From: Tetracladium setigerum
Taxonomy: Eukaryota; Ascomycota; Leotiomycetes; Helotiales
Length of the DNA: 64,000 nucleotides
Assembly (NCBI GenBank): GCA_031472005.1
Contig: PZJY01000001.1
Span: 1,550,001 to 1,614,000 of the forward strand
Direction of reading: 5' to 3'
The notes under the pieces were generated by a model that saw nothing but the letters and a program-made list of their open reading frames with translations, had not been told where the DNA came from and searched no databases. The translations under genes were made by a program, and so were the position numbers. Below, piece by piece: positions 1 to 12,102 of this stretch (the first letter of the stretch is position 1; every line of letters starts with the position of its first letter).

Positions 1-1703
1 CAAGAAGATCAAGTTTCCAAGCTGCATGATGATCACAGCCCCCAATGTGACAAAAATGGCAAGAACTGCGCGGAGACCTGGGAAGTAGGTTGGTGCATCC
101 TTCTTGTTGAAGAGGAGTGGGCCAATGATGTTTCCAGCAGAAGAGCCTGCATTGTAGAGCGACATGACGACAGATTTCTTAGTCGTTCCAGCGGTGTTGC
201 CGACAATCCAAGAGACGATGAGTGGATTAGAGCCAAAGAGGAAAGCCAAAAGGTAGTAACCACCGAGGAGAGCTGCTGTGTTGGATCGGGGAATGGTGTA
301 GAGCATCGCAAGTCCAGCAATGACCGGGAGAACAAGCACAAGCAGGACTGGAGCCTTGAGCTTAGCCTTTGCTGCTGCCCATGAGGAGAGGAGGATAATC
401 ATGAGCTGGACGGCGCCGAACGGAATGTTTAGGAGGGATGTCTTATATTTATCAAAGTTGAGTCCCTTGAGAATGAGAGGGCCAAAGACGTTTGTTACCG
501 ATGCGCCAACATTAAGGAGAAGGGACATTCCGATCCAGAGATAGGTCTTAGGCTCAAGAGCGACTTCCCAGACTTGGGACCATTCGAACTCCCGAGATCC
601 AATACCAGTCTGATTGGATCGAAGGCGCTCAACACCTTGGGCTCGTTCGTGTTCTGTGAGGAAGCGAGCAGAGGTGATGTCGTTGTCAAGCTTCCAGTAT
701 ACGAATGGAGCGGTAGCAACAGTGATAAGACCAACAAAGAGGAAGATACTAATCAGAATAAGCCAAGGTCCCATAAGCCTGAAGGAGGAAGATAAAAGAA
801 AAGGCGTGGAGAGGCTTACATTTGCCAAGACTTTAGTGTCTCGGATGGAATATGACCAAGTCCATAGGAAACGGCCGACGCGAAGATTGTTGCTGCTCCA
901 TTGGTACCATACCACGCCGCTACTCTGATGGGTTGCTCGGAACGTCTATACCATTGATTTGTGATAACCGAGAAAAGGGGTAGGCATCCAGCCTCGAAAA
1001 GTCCCAAGAAGAAGCGCGTTACCAACAATCCTTGGTAGGTTGTGCAAGCTGCCATACATGTTTGTGCGATTCCCCATCCCAAGACCAAGGAAGGCATAAG
1101 GATTCGGTGGGGGACCTTGACAATCAAAACCGAGGAGAAAGGTTGCCATGCAAGCTGCGCCATGGCTGCAATACTACCAACAAACGAGTATTGATTATTG
1201 ATGAGGTGTGTATCTTCCTGGAGCCCGAAGATCGATGCGTAACCAAGAACTGACTTGTCGAGAATCTGCAAAGCAGACATTAGTATACTGCTCGTGTACT
1301 GGAAGTTCTGCAAACCACACATACCTGGAGAAAGTAGACCCAAACGAGAATCACGAGAATGACTTTGTCTGTCTTTCGGCAGATCATTTTGTCCTGTATT
1401 CGCGTCAGCGCAAGCCAATATGCCATTGCAGAATTTCCATACTTCATCTGCGGTCAACTCTACGCGTTCAATGCGTGCATTGTCGCTCTTGGAACCCGAG
1501 ACTCTCGCCTCCAAGTCCTCAGAGAATTCCATGTGGGCTTTGTCGACTGCAGGAGCTGCAGTTCGCTCAGTGCTGGAGGAAAAGATGGCCATTGAGTCGT
1601 CGTCGTCGTCTTCAGATGAGGTTGGATGATGATGATGCTGATGATGCTGGATCAGGGCGCTGGATGTGCTGGTTGATTCAATGGTTGATCTTGGGGATCC
1701 CAT
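1..1703 (-). CDS. MFS permease, allantoate/Dal5-type anion:cation symporter family (3' end outside window)
   Basis: Proton-coupled uptake of a small organic anion (for example allantoate, a vitamin or nicotinate) across the plasma membrane is the usual role of this family; the substrate cannot be read from sequence. Exons by splice sites are 1703-1443, 1393-1325, 1265-820 and 778 to the left edge, with introns of 49, 59 and 41 bp. The joined 518 codons stay open. The N-terminal ~90 residues are cytosolic, His/Ser/Asp-rich and low complexity. The first membrane segment follows MICRKTDKVILV, and VYFLQILDKSVLGYA matches the TM1 signature of the family. At least nine hydrophobic segments follow, with the usual GLFEAG motif and a loop after TM6. 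The start is the first Met in the open frame. It is divergent from a Zn2Cys6 regulator, so co-regulation is likely. The C-terminus is missing. Confidence 0.9.
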
Positions 1704-1821
1704 GGGGTTGATATATACTCGACGATGCTAACGACAACACTTTCTTAGCCCTTCTCCACACAAAGATTCACTTCCCATGATCCCTCCACAGTCAGTCCAC
1801 AATGCGTACCTGGGGGAGGGG

Positions 1822-1840
1822 CGGCAACCGACGGCAACCG
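1822..1840. promoter_or_regulatory. Tandem CGG-N3-CCG sites in the divergent permease/regulator promoter
   Basis: The 627-bp region between the permease and the regulator contains CGGCAACCG twice, at 1822-1830 and 1832-1840, separated by one base. Each copy is an inverted pair of CGG triplets with a 3-bp spacer, the kind of site bound by Zn2Cys6 dimers. The neighbouring gene encodes such a protein, so autoregulation plus control of the permease is the simplest reading. That is inference; nothing shows binding. Two more CCGG-containing blocks lie near 2102 and 2160. Confidence 0.5.
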
Positions 1841-2330
1841 CAATGCTCATGGTGAGGGAGATGGGATGGGAAAGGTCGTCAAAGTCTCTGTGGACGGGGT
1901 GGTGGTGGTGGTTGTGTTTAGGTTTGCGGGCTACGCAGCTGGTAATGCATTATTGGGTGATCTCGCTTTTGTCTTGGAAATTCTGGAGCATCTGGAATGG
2001 TCTTGCGCTCCATTTTTGGTGGTGTCGGTGGTGTTGGGGAAAGCCCCATTACTTGGCGAGATGTCACCACGAGTCAGTGTAGTCAGCAGCGGACTTCAAT
2101 AGCCGGCCACAAGTTCCACATCTTCCCCAGCAGCTTTGGCCAACTTTTTCACCATTTAGCCGGTTATTGAAATGTTCGATCTCACCCCAGGAAAACGGTT
2201 ATCCAAACCCTCTTCCTTCCCCAATAACAATTACGAAACAGCCCCGCGATATCCAAGTTAGTTGCCGGCAGCGAAGACTGTATGTGTATGATGATGTGAA
2301 ACCGAGGAACTAACATCTTCGGATCCAAAC

Positions 2331-5080
2331 ATGTCACTCCTTCCCGCAAACAACACCGGGAATGCGGAGCAATACCCGTCCTCGGAGTCCATGGATGGTC
2401 AACTTGATGCCTCGTCGTCGTCCAAGTCCCCCGCTGTGAAGCGGATCTCAAGAGCCTGCATCAGATGCCGGCAAAGGAAATCGAAATGCAACTTGTATGT
2501 TGACATCAACATCATCATATTACCACTTGACCACAGTTCTGACAATAGCCGTAGGGGATCCATAGGACAGCCCACACCGTGTGAGACGTGTGCGCGCGAC
2601 CAAGTGGAATGTATTCTGGCAACCTCCAAACGCGGGGAAGGCGAGTGAAGAGAGGTGTCAGTAGTATATTCATTATTGCCCCCAAGTGTCGGCGTCTGAA
2701 GGCATATACTGAATGAGTATCGTAGACCTCAACTCCACTCCCCAGCAACGGGCAAGGAATCTTGCCAGTCTCGGAGGCTTTCAGTCCTCCTCGTCCATAT
2801 GCCGGGCCTCAGAGATCGTTCAGTCAGGTTCAGGTCACCAGTCCATCGCGTGAGAGATTCCGGACTGAAGACCCGATCACCACGAATATCGATGCCACTA
2901 TTGCCTCAACGGACTTGCATACGACATCAGATGCCTTGAATATGTTGAGTCAGGCTGCTCAGCTCGACACCTACTCGACACCCGGGCAAAGATCACATAC
3001 TTCAGACCGTCAAAATGCAGTCCTATCACCTCAGGACCATCCCACGCATAACTCGAGGCATAGCGATTCCGTTGTGAACACTGTCTTGCAGTATCCCTCA
3101 TCTCGCAAGGACTTCTAACGTTGACCCAAGTCTCCCAGTTGGTTGCTCGGTATGTGGAGTTCAAATATTTGTCCCCTCTCAAGCTAAATTCGCTAGATTC
3201 AAGCAATACTATCACCCATATCTTCCCATAGCGCCGCGAAAGTCCTTTGAACCCGACTCTCTTCAGTATATGGCAACGTACGAACCTCATCTATTGACGG
3301 CCATCATCACAGTTGCCGCGCGGGACCTTCCCCAAGGCGAGAATATACTCCGAACATGTTCTCACTATATGCACCAACTCGTGTCTGAAATATCGGCCGG
3401 TAAACGGTGTGATGTCGAAGCAGTTGAAGCATTACTACTTCTTGCGGAATGGGAACCTCAAGATTCTCTATCGGAGGGAAGAGAGGTCGGTTGCGGGGAA
3501 GAAGACCGAGCTGCATGGATGCATGTTGGCATCGCTCTCCGAACTGCATACTTTCTGGGACTTGACCGTACCGCTCTGAAACATGACGATGAGGATAAAG
3601 TTGCCCATTTCAACAGACGGAGGATAACATGGGCTGGTACGTTACATTTTGTGTCTGGAATTTCGTAGCTGACAAGTCACAGTGTGTTATATCTCAGACC
3701 GCTCCCTGTCTGCAAGAATTGGAAGAGCATTTTGGTCTCGCGGACCGGTTGCACTTTCTGGTGTTGGAAAGCATGGCCGTCAAACATTCGATGATTTTCT
3801 TCCCCTTCAGCCGCAAACACCAGACGAGACAGACTATGCCAGTATTTTGCAAGCAAACTTGGATCTCATTCAATTGTTTTGTAATGTGCATGATATCCTG
3901 TACTCTGGCATGGGCAGCAGCATGAAGATGATGCTGGCAGGAAACTATGTTAAGTACGTTGATGATTTTAGAAGAGCCATCGAGGGCTGGAAGAGTATTT
4001 GGGGAACATTAACTTGTTTGTTTATTCCTTCCTTGAGAATTCCTTGGCTAATTGAAAAAGGTCCACCAAACATCAAAGCCACTCTGCAAATGTCGTACGA
4101 ATATTTACGACTATATACGAACGCATATGCGTTTCAAGCAACAGTTACTAGAGCCGCTGCTGCAAAGTCTCAGGGTCAACTTGCTGCAAATGAGACTCCA
4201 CATATGGGGGTCCCTTCATTACCAGACGCTAGATTTATTTATGAATCTGTTGATGCTGCCAAATCCCTCCTCAGTATCATCAATAGCTACATTGATCCTG
4301 AAACATGTCTACGATATCTTCCTCTCCGTTTCTCATTGTAAGTCAATTAACTTTCTGAATTTGACTCAAACTAATCATGTCTAGATATTGTGTCAACTCT
4401 GCTGTATTTCTATATAAGGTATTTCAAGCTTTTCTTTGTTCGTCTTCTCCTCTGGAACGCCCTTCCTAACATTTGCCCTCCAGGCTTGGTCATTCGACGT
4501 TCTCTCGGCTCAGGAAAAACTTGGGATCCGCCATATGATCAATGATGTGATCCGCCGTCTCCAGAAGGCATCCGTTCGACCTAATGATTTCTCATCCCGC
4601 TACTCAGAACTCCTCGATCGATTGTGGCAGCGGAAGGATTCAGAAAGTCAAGCTCAATCAAGAGCCAAAACCCCGAACCCAATGAGTTCAAATCCATCGT
4701 CTGGGGCTCCTTCAGCTACCAATCCAATTCGGAATGGTATAGTCAATGAAAACAATCCTTCGGGTCCACCAGGACCAAGAGGACAGGATCCAAACGCGAC
4801 TGCAAATTCAAATTTTCTAGCGCCGTCAACGCCATACAATAATCGTGCTCCCTCCGCAACAGGATGGCAAACAGGAATGCAGGATGAATTCTCCTGGCTT
4901 GACCTTCAAGCCGTTGGAGAACTGGTGTCTGGGGGCGGGGATCTAACAGGCGCAGGATGGGGAGCTGGGAATGGAATGGATGGGGGCGGCTTTGGGTATT
5001 ACGGCAATGGGTATGGGCCAGGGGAATGGGGTGAATTTGGGGGAATGGAAGGCGGTGATGACGTTGGAAGATTCTTCTGA
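2331..5080 (+). CDS. Zn2Cys6 transcription factor with fungal middle homology region (two apparent frame breaks)
   Basis: Nuclear DNA-binding regulator. Exon 1 is 2331-2494; the intron 2495-2536 interrupts the zinc cluster. Spliced, six cysteines show spacing C-x2-C-x6-C-x16-C-x2-C-x6-C, beginning at ACIRCRQRKSKC. The frame then stops after KRG; one more G in the run 2634-2637 would give KRGGRRVKRG. An intron likely lies between about 2660 and 2761. The frame of 2762-3091 must shift again before ISQGLLTLTQV at about 3100. Clear introns follow at 3149-3200 (approximate end), about 3634-3681, 4016-4060, 4338-4384 and 4419-4483. The middle homology region carries RTAYFLGLDR and RRITWAVCYISDRS, and near the C-terminus AVFLYKAWSFDVLSAQEK. 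The tail is Gly-rich. Close relatives and target genes are not identifiable. Its divergent neighbour is a permease. Confidence 0.85.
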
Positions 5081-5372
5081 AAATAATCAAGTCCGAAATG
5101 TTCCATCTAATGTTACACAAGAATTAAATGAGGCTGAAAGCCGAAAGGCTGCATGATCTCGTGATGTGCCACTGACATCTCAAAACTACCTGCGGAGTAT
5201 TGCGGAGCGATTCTTTCCACCTCGTGTTCTCCAACGTACAAAAGTTATTTGGTATTTAAAGATCTCTCTCAAAAAGAACAACCAAACCTCCAAAGCATTC
5301 TACTCTTTCTCTCTTTCTCTTGGACCTCATTCTCGCCAACCAAAAAGGCAAAAAGTACCACACTCAATTAAA

Positions 5373-6129
5373 ATGACATCCCCACAGAAACTCGAGATGG
5401 TGAAAAGAATCCAGTACACAATGGCAACAGCATACAGTTCCATGGGCGCCTGGTTCGTCTCTCTCCCCTCCCATCTCTCCCCAATCCACCTCTCACTCAT
5501 CTCTCACCCATCACCAATCATCACCACTACCTAATTAACACACTCTCTTCCACAACTCCAATAGGTGTCTCATCCACCCGTTCTCCGTCCTCTCCCTCTC
5601 CCTAGTCCCCGCCACAACAACATCGCTTCAAATAATAACACCAACCTCTCTTCTCCTAACACGATGTTTCGGCGCTCAAGCCATGACGGCGGGCTTGCTT
5701 CTTGGTACGTCAACCATGACTGTGAGCAGTTTCCGAGCGTTCGGGTGGGCAATGGTACCGTATTTTGGGTTTAATTGGTGGTTTTTACTTGGGCCTGGGT
5801 GAGTTATTTGCGTTTTTCTTTTTTGGAATTTGCTGCTTTCCCTTTGTCTTTACGACACGTTGAGGGGTTCCTCGGATGGATGAATAGGGAAGTAGGTAGG
5901 AAGTTTGCATGGATGAAGGGGAGGGATGGGGGTTTGTTTGATCCGGTGTGGCATAGGAGCTATTTGATACTGTACTGATGAACTAATTGTACTGTGATGC
6001 AGAAAAGGAACCTTTACGAATTGGTTGTGGATGGATTTTATTGGAAATGCGATTTTTGCGGGCGGGAGTGCTTGGTGTGTATTCTTGTTGAAGGAGGTGC
6101 AGGAGGCGGATGAAGGGAAAAGAGATTGA
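5373..6129 (+). CDS. Small conserved-looking integral membrane protein, 146 aa
   Basis: Exons 5373-5452, 5565-5798 and 6003-6129 join to 147 codons including the stop. The introns are 112 and 204 bp. The start MTSPQKLEMVKRIQYTMATA is the first in-frame Met and follows an A-rich leader. Three or four hydrophobic segments are visible: around SMGAWCLIHPFSVLSLSL, around AMTAGLLLGTSTMTV, around PYFGFNWWFLLG, and around FIGNAIFAGGSAWCVFLL. There is no signal peptide and the tail is short and charged (KEVQEADEGKRD). This looks like a small fungal membrane protein, perhaps of the ER or mitochondria. I do not recognise the family. Splice junctions are supported by frame and by GT/AG ends, not by transcripts. 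Confidence 0.65.
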
Positions 6130-7067
6130 TTGTTGATTGATTGATTGATAAGTTCAACATCATTACTCTCTCGGCTCTCATTGCGCTCTCCTCTCTCTAA
6201 TAATTTCTCGTCAACACTACTCATGGAATAAAAGCCTCTAAATTCACCAGATTAGATATTTGGTAGTTTTCATGCACGCGAAATACCAACAATTAGATGC
6301 ACGTCCAGTATGTGTTACCACCACGCCGAGTGAGTACATCTTCTGGAAATTTACTTGGCGCCCAACCTTCTAAGTCCTTTGGGTATTATGTCTCGTTTCA
6401 GTTCGATACTATTAATCCTGTTCTCGACCCATATTTGCGGTGGAATGAGGAAGTTGTGTTAGGATTAATGTCAAGAGACTGCACTGCAAATCTATGGCAC
6501 CCATATTGTATGGTGTAGTAGTGCAAGTGGATTTGCAATAGGATTTGAATTTAGGAATTTAGGCTAAGAGTATCGTACTGTACCGAAAATCAATCGTTGA
6601 TTCTTCGTATATTCTACCTTTTGTCTATGCTCTGATTGATAGCGATGATGGATGCAGTGTGAGGTGAAGAATATAGCGAAGGCTACTGTTTCTTTCATTG
6701 GCTCTGCACACAGTAGTTGTCAGCCCCACATCTTTCAATTTCTTGGGATCCTTATGTACACATTCCCTCATAGACTTGGGTGTGAAACTTTGCTTGGCCT
6801 AGCCTTATTTAGTGATAATGCATATGACACTCGTAAACCGGGCATGTCAGCACCGTATCCAAAGCCTATCGCTAACATTGACGTAAAACTCTGGCATCAC
6901 ACTGCCCTGCTTGGGTAGTGCTTACGAAGTACAAGGCGTGGCTCTGAGGATTGGATATTCAAGTAGTATAAATAATGTATATCTCTAACTGCCCGACTGT
7001 TCTCAGACACTCTGCCAACCTTATCTTTTGCCCTCTCCAGATCTCCGTCACATCCTAACAGTTTAAA
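6130..7067. promoter_or_regulatory. Intergenic region with TATA box of the methyltransferase gene
   Basis: No convincing gene is seen in this 938-bp stretch. A TATAAATA sequence at 6967-6974 lies 94 bp before the methyltransferase ATG and is followed by a pyrimidine-rich leader, a plausible core promoter. Short open frames at 6297-6518 and 6652-6918 have no recognisable features. Confidence 0.4.
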
Positions 7068-7976
7068 ATGTCCTCTTACGACAGTAAATACATGAAAGGT
7101 GACGACCCTAGCGTTGTAAAGTTATACGTAAGTGATTTCGCTGAAAGTCCCCCTGTTGCTTCAGATACATCTACCTACCCCGCGCTCGTCAGCGTCTTTC
7201 AGCTGGACTTCAATCCCATTCAACAAACAACCAAAAAGTAATGATTTATAACAGGGTGAACGTACTGCAAACCGAAACTGCCAGTACCTTCTTCCACACA
7301 TCAAGCCCACCTCCAACATCCTAGACGTCGGCTGCGGCCCAGGAACAATCACATCGGATTTCGCTCGCCTCGCCCCCTCAGGTCAAGTCACTGGGGTCGA
7401 CACCAGCGAAGGCATCATCAAATCAGCACAATCAACCTTCCCCCATCCACGCAACCAAACCTCTCTTTCGCAATCGGAGATGCCTACAAGCTCGACTTCC
7501 CAGACAACACCTTTGACATCGTACACGCCCACCAAGTGCTAATCCACCTCAAAAACCCCGTGGCAGTGCTCAAAGAATTCCACCGAGTGACAAAACCAGG
7601 TGGAATCATCGCGGTTCGCGATTCCAGTCCTGCTGTTGTGCTTTCTCTTCAGCCTGATGTTGCTTCCATTCGTGAATATTGGGCGAAGGCGCTTCCGATT
7701 ATGACGAGTATGGGAGGACATGTTCGTGCTGGGGAAGAGCTTGAGGGTTGGGCGAAGGAGGCTGGGTTGGAGAATGTGGTGTATAGTAAGAGTCCTGCTT
7801 TTAATGCGGGGCATACGCCGAGAGTTACTGGGGAAGCAGCAAAGCAGGCTATTCAGTATGGAGTTGCTACGGAGGATGAAATGAAGGGCTGGGCTGAGGG
7901 GTGGAAGGAATGGGATGAGACTGAGGGAAGTGAGTTTGTGTTTGAGGCTGGGGAGATTTTGGTCACCAAGGCTTGA
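7068..7976 (+). CDS. Class I SAM-dependent methyltransferase (UbiE-like), frame broken at a C run
   Basis: Transfers a methyl group from S-adenosylmethionine to an unidentified small molecule. Exon 1 is 7068-7127 and exon 2 starts at 7255 after a 127-bp intron. The SAM-binding motif I is ILDVGCGPGTITSDFA, followed by the acidic end of strand 2 in VTGVDTSEG. Downstream, FDIVHAHQVLIHL and RVTKPGGIIAVRDS are motifs of the same fold, but they lie in the -1 frame. The switch falls at the run of five C at 7440-7444; one more C gives a continuous 260-aa protein of normal size for the family. No other break is visible, so I read this as a sequence error or a very recent mutation. It stands alone and is not in an obvious biosynthetic cluster. 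Confidence 0.85.
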
Positions 7977-8586
7977 GGGAAGAACTTGGTCAATACTTTC
8001 TAAAAGTCTGGATGATGATACCTCCTATCAAATGAGTTAATAACAGCACATTTGAATTAGTCGGCAAGTTTTCGAGCTTTACTTCTACAGTATAAACACG
8101 AGAACAAAGAAAGGAGAGTTACAATTCACAACTCACAAATTGCAACAAAGATATCTAGAAGTTATTTTAATAACACCGCTTTTTTGGTATCTTCTCTGCA
8201 CTGTTCTATATTTCGGTGGCACCCAATGCCAGATCTCTAACAATGTAAGAAACTCAAGACAAAATAAAATTCTTCCATCGCACCTGACGAGTAGATGACC
8301 CAACAATGAATGAACTTCGCACAGGTACTTCTCGCCTGCCTTCCACTCGGATGCATATCTGTATTCGTCAACAGAAAGAAGACCCCACGGAAAGAGAGCG
8401 ATCAGAAGCCAAGAGAAGGGTGTGTGTGTGTAAAATGCCAATAATTTACAGCAACTCAGAAGAACCAAGGGAAATAATCAACGCATCTCTGACAGACGAG
8501 ATAGTGACAAACAAGTCAAGCAGCCTCTTGTCACAACATATTTCATCACCATGCTGAACGCACACATACAGCCCCGCAAAAACCTC
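7977..8586. other. Intergenic, no gene seen
   Basis: This 610-bp stretch separates two convergent genes and presumably holds their 3' untranslated ends. It is AT-rich, with no coding signature, tRNA-like fold or repeat that I can support. Confidence 0.4.
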
Positions 8587-9264
8587 TCACCTACGATCTC
8601 CTCGTCGACTAGAATCAAAAGCTGGATGAACATCTCCTCCCCCAGTTCGAGAAGTATACCGATCGTACGTGCTATTGCTTCGTCCAACAGTCGAGAAAGA
8701 ACCACGACCACAACCACGACCACCTCTCCAACTTGCTGCTCCAAACTCAGCTGCCGGGAATTCACTCCATAGAGCGGCTGTATTCATAGCCTCTTGAGTA
8801 GGGCAACCGCTGGGTGGAGGTCGTGCAGCATTCCTACTACTAGATGTCGACGTCGTGTAGGCCAAGCTAGCTCGTTCAAAGGCACGGATCAAATCTTGTC
8901 CTTCGCTAGGGTTAGCGCGGATGAGATCTCTTATGTGTTGTCGCCTTGCCCAACTGAAATCGCTGCTGTCGCTGTTGATGTTGCTGTTGTCACCGCCAGT
9001 GTTGGAGTTCGATCCTTCCATCATGGAACGGTAATCGGATGAGGTACGACGTTGAGGTTGGTGACTTGGGGGTAGCTGACGTTGAAATTGGTTCTGAGAT
9101 GATGGGATTGGGGTGTGTCTCTGATACTCGAGCTTGACTCCGTGAGGTGTGGTGATCTCCACGTATGCAATGTCAACGATACGGTCGCGCGTTTGTTGGT
9201 TGGAACTCCCGCCAGAGCATCCTCCAGATCCTTCGTCGGGTTTTGGATTCCCGTAGAAAGACAT
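8587..9264 (-). CDS. Low-complexity 225-aa protein of unknown function with Arg/Gly-rich tail
   Basis: A single uninterrupted frame starts at the first Met (MSFYGNPKPDEGSGGCSGGS). The N-terminal third is Gly/Ser/Gln-rich with one ordered-looking stretch, RDRIVDIAYVEITTPHGVKL. The middle is Ser/Asn-rich and then predicted helical (ARRQHIRDLIRANPSEG, LIRAFERASLAY). The C-terminus carries WRGGRGCGRGSFSTVGRS, reminiscent of RGG nucleic-acid-binding segments. There is no signal peptide or membrane segment. I do not recognise a family. A CACAGACC/GGTCTGTG-rich purine-pyrimidine leader precedes it. Expression is plausible because the frame is long and compositionally non-random, but it could be a lineage-specific gene. 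Confidence 0.55.
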   Translation of the reverse strand: MSFYGNPKPDEGSGGCSGGSSNQQTRDRIVDIAYVEITTPHGVKLEYQRHTPIPSSQNQFQRQLPPSHQPQRRTSSDYRSMMEGSNSNTGGDNSNINSDSSDFSWARRQHIRDLIRANPSEGQDLIRAFERASLAYTTSTSSSRNAARPPPSGCPTQEAMNTAALWSEFPAAEFGAASWRGGRGCGRGSFSTVGRSNSTYDRYTSRTGGGDVHPAFDSSRRGDRR

Positions 9265-10011
9265 GGTCGTTTAGTCTCGGCCTGTAAAGCTTCGAAGACG
9301 TAGGTCTGTGTCTGTAGGTGGAGGTGTATGTGAGTTGTCGGTAGATGTGTGAAGAAAAATGGGAGAGGAGAAGGAAGGACGAAAGAGAAATGGAGGACCT
9401 TTAAATAGTAGAGACGATAGAAACACCTTTTCGCATCGGATATTCAAGCACAAAGGTGTTGTTTTGGGATTTGATCGGTACCACATTGCTCGGACTCGTT
9501 GGATTGTCCATCAGTTCGGACTTAAAAACAAAGACGTTTATTTGATGTTAGAATGAATTTGTTTTGGTGAGTGCAAAGTACGAGTGAAACTTGTAACTTT
9601 GTCTTTGTTGTGCTGTAGAATAGAGGAGTTGATTCTATGATATAAGACAATGGTCTCTCCCGTCCTGGTTCAATTAATTGTCCATGTCGGTTGATCTTCT
9701 GAATTTGAAAGAGTGCTTGCATTGACATACCTGATGTTTGTTTCAACTCCTTTGCGATGGCCATCCTCCCGCCGAAACACTCTTGGTAGTCCTAGGTTAG
9801 AAGAAATTCATTTGTCTGTTGTTTCTAAATAAAGAAGGTAAATACGTAGGAAATTCCAAGAGTACATTGGCACCGTTGAAAACATATTGTATTCGGAACG
9901 TACTGGTATGTACACCCAAACTCCAAGTACCACCAGCTTCACCAAAAAAGAATACGCCATCCCCTCAAATTCAAACCCCCACCCCCCATCCGTTCAAATT
10001 AAAAGCTTCCA
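9265..10011. other. Intergenic, no gene seen
   Basis: This 747-bp stretch contains the promoter side of the low-complexity protein and the 3' side of the hydrolase. Short frames here have no coding features. A CCCCCACCCCCC tract lies near 9978-9990. Confidence 0.35.
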
Positions 10012-11035
10012 TTAAAGCCACTTCTCAAACCAGCTCAAAATCTGCGTAATTGAATCCTCCAAACACTTCTTCTCGGCAGGGTCATCTGGATTCCCTCTGA
10101 CGGCAAAGCCATGTCGTCCGGGAGTATATACCTGATGATGAGTCTCCACACCACTCTTCTCCCTCTCCTCAACTCCCTTAATCGTCCCCATCGTCTCAAT
10201 TTTCACCTGTGGATCCTCCTTCCCCCAACCATAACTAGCTGGAACGACCAAACCCTCCACATCAGCCGGTAGATTCAAATTACTCGGGTGAAGCGCCACA
10301 ACCGCATCAACCAACGGCGTCTTCTTTCCTCCAATATCAATCGAGTTTCTCTCCAAGCCGGCAAGAAGAGTGTAGCGACCGCCCCAGCAAAACCCGACCA
10401 TGCCAATCTTCTTACCCGAGGAAATGGTGTCGCGACGCAGTTTGGCGAGGAAGTCGTTGCAAACCTTTTCGGTGGGACCTTGTTTGTGTCGGGTCATCCA
10501 CATGATGAAACTGGGTGCGCTGGCGAGGAGGCCGGTGTATTTGAAGAATGTGGATTGTGTGGCTTCGTTGACGGGGATGAGAAGATCGGCGATATGGAGG
10601 CCGACGGGGTCGCCCTCGAAGAAGTCGGGGAGGTAGACGAGGTAGTCTTTGTTTTTGGCGATGGCGTCGGCTATGAGTTTATTGTTCTGTTTGTCGAATT
10701 AGTTTTAGCTTGCATGAAAGGGTGAAAGAGGGGACGGGATTCATCGTGATTAGAATGTCTATACAGAACTTACAGGAAGAAGAAGTCCGAAAATATCGGA
10801 GTACATGACAACAATGGCCTTTGGATTGACAGTGTTTCCTGTCACGTAGGTGTTGAGGCCATGGATTTCTTGTTCCTTTCCAACGGGGAGACCAGCATGG
10901 ATGCTGCCCTGGGTGAGAATATATCAGTCAGTATATTATCCATAGGGTTGTGTATTCCGGAGATGACACGAGAAGAAGAAAACAGTAGAAGACAGTCATT
11001 ACCTTGATGCACTCATTGCAAGCTGGTTCTGCCAT
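10012..11035 (-). CDS. Dienelactone hydrolase family protein, 280 aa
   Basis: Alpha/beta hydrolase of the carboxymethylenebutenolidase type, cytosolic, cleaving lactone or ester bonds in aromatic breakdown or detoxification; the natural substrate is unknown. Exons 11035-11003, 10908-10774 and 10686-10012 join to 281 codons with stop. The nucleophile cysteine lies in GMVGFCWGGRYT. A downstream Asp is in GWGKEDPQVK, and the His is in YTPGRHGFAVRG, together forming the expected Cys-Asp-His triad. The N-terminus MAEPACNECIKGSIHAGLP fits fungal members, and the length matches the family. There is no signal peptide. The start codon is encoded by a short 33-nt exon, supported by frame and by GT-AG ends. 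Nothing looks damaged. Confidence 0.92.
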
Positions 11036-12102
11036 TTTGAGGGAGGGTATATAAATTTGAAGTGTGTGAGGTGTTTGTTGGTTTGGAAGTGAGGAGAAGT
11101 GAGTATACAAATGAAGAGTGTATATGTGTGTTATTGTGTGCGTGTGTGTGAGATGTAGTCAGAAAGATGTCAAGAGAATGGAAGGAAAGGCTCCTCCTCT
11201 ATATATATCCTCCCTACGTAGACACATGCCCATCTCTAAATGGCAGGAGCAGTACAATATGCAATGGCTACGCCTCAGCAGTCGGACTTCGGTAACATTC
11301 ACACATCCAAATGCTCCACTGGGCGTTCATTTCTACCCCACCAGCCCGGACGTAATTCCCCCGCCCATTTTACAGCGGCGTTGTCTCTCTCAGTTGATTG
11401 GCTTAGGATACCCGATCAAAAACAAGCATTGCTGACCTCAGCAAGCCTCTCGCTTGAATACCACTAGAGATATCTCCGCTGGTCTTCTGGATCTGGACTC
11501 GATGCATGTCGCTGGTATGCATGTGCAATGCGAAGACCTCTTTAGCCGGGTATGCGGTATGTGAGTCTTACGTGCGTAAGAAAGTCTGAGGGGACGAAGC
11601 AAGAGCGCATGAAGTTGTAAACGGTTTCCATTTGTTGTCCAAGGAGATGGTTTGGGCGGAAATCTATTATTATTGTACAGTACAGTATGGAGTGGGACAG
11701 TGGGGTTATTGGTATACGGCACACAGTTTCATTCATGGCCCAACTCTCTCGCTCTATCATCGCTATGAGTACCTCTAGATTTACAAACAAAGAAACAATC
11801 GGTCAATCGCTGGCATTATTATAATCAAGAGTACGCCTGCCTGCCCGCCATTCTCTCTCTCTCCCTCCCCTTCCGTCTTTTGGTACATAAAAGCGCCAAG
11901 GCACTTGCTCATTCGTCCGTTCGTATATGTGCATGCATGCAAGTCGTAGTCGGTCAGGTAGGACCTCTATCTCAGACTCTCGTTTGGTGTTTCAAGTCTT
12001 CACTTGGCTGAGATGACTGCAATCCATTTTTCTTGATCTTGCCTGTTTGGTTTCTTCATTAGTAAACGATCCCTAGAAAGAGAGCAGCATGCACAAGGAA
12101 GC
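11036..12102. other. Intergenic, no gene seen
   Basis: This stretch of about 1.07 kb lies between two minus-strand genes. It begins with GT-rich and GTGTGTGTG-like sequence at 11106-11150 and contains CT-rich tracts near 11850-11880. No coding, tRNA-like or mobile feature can be supported. Confidence 0.35.
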
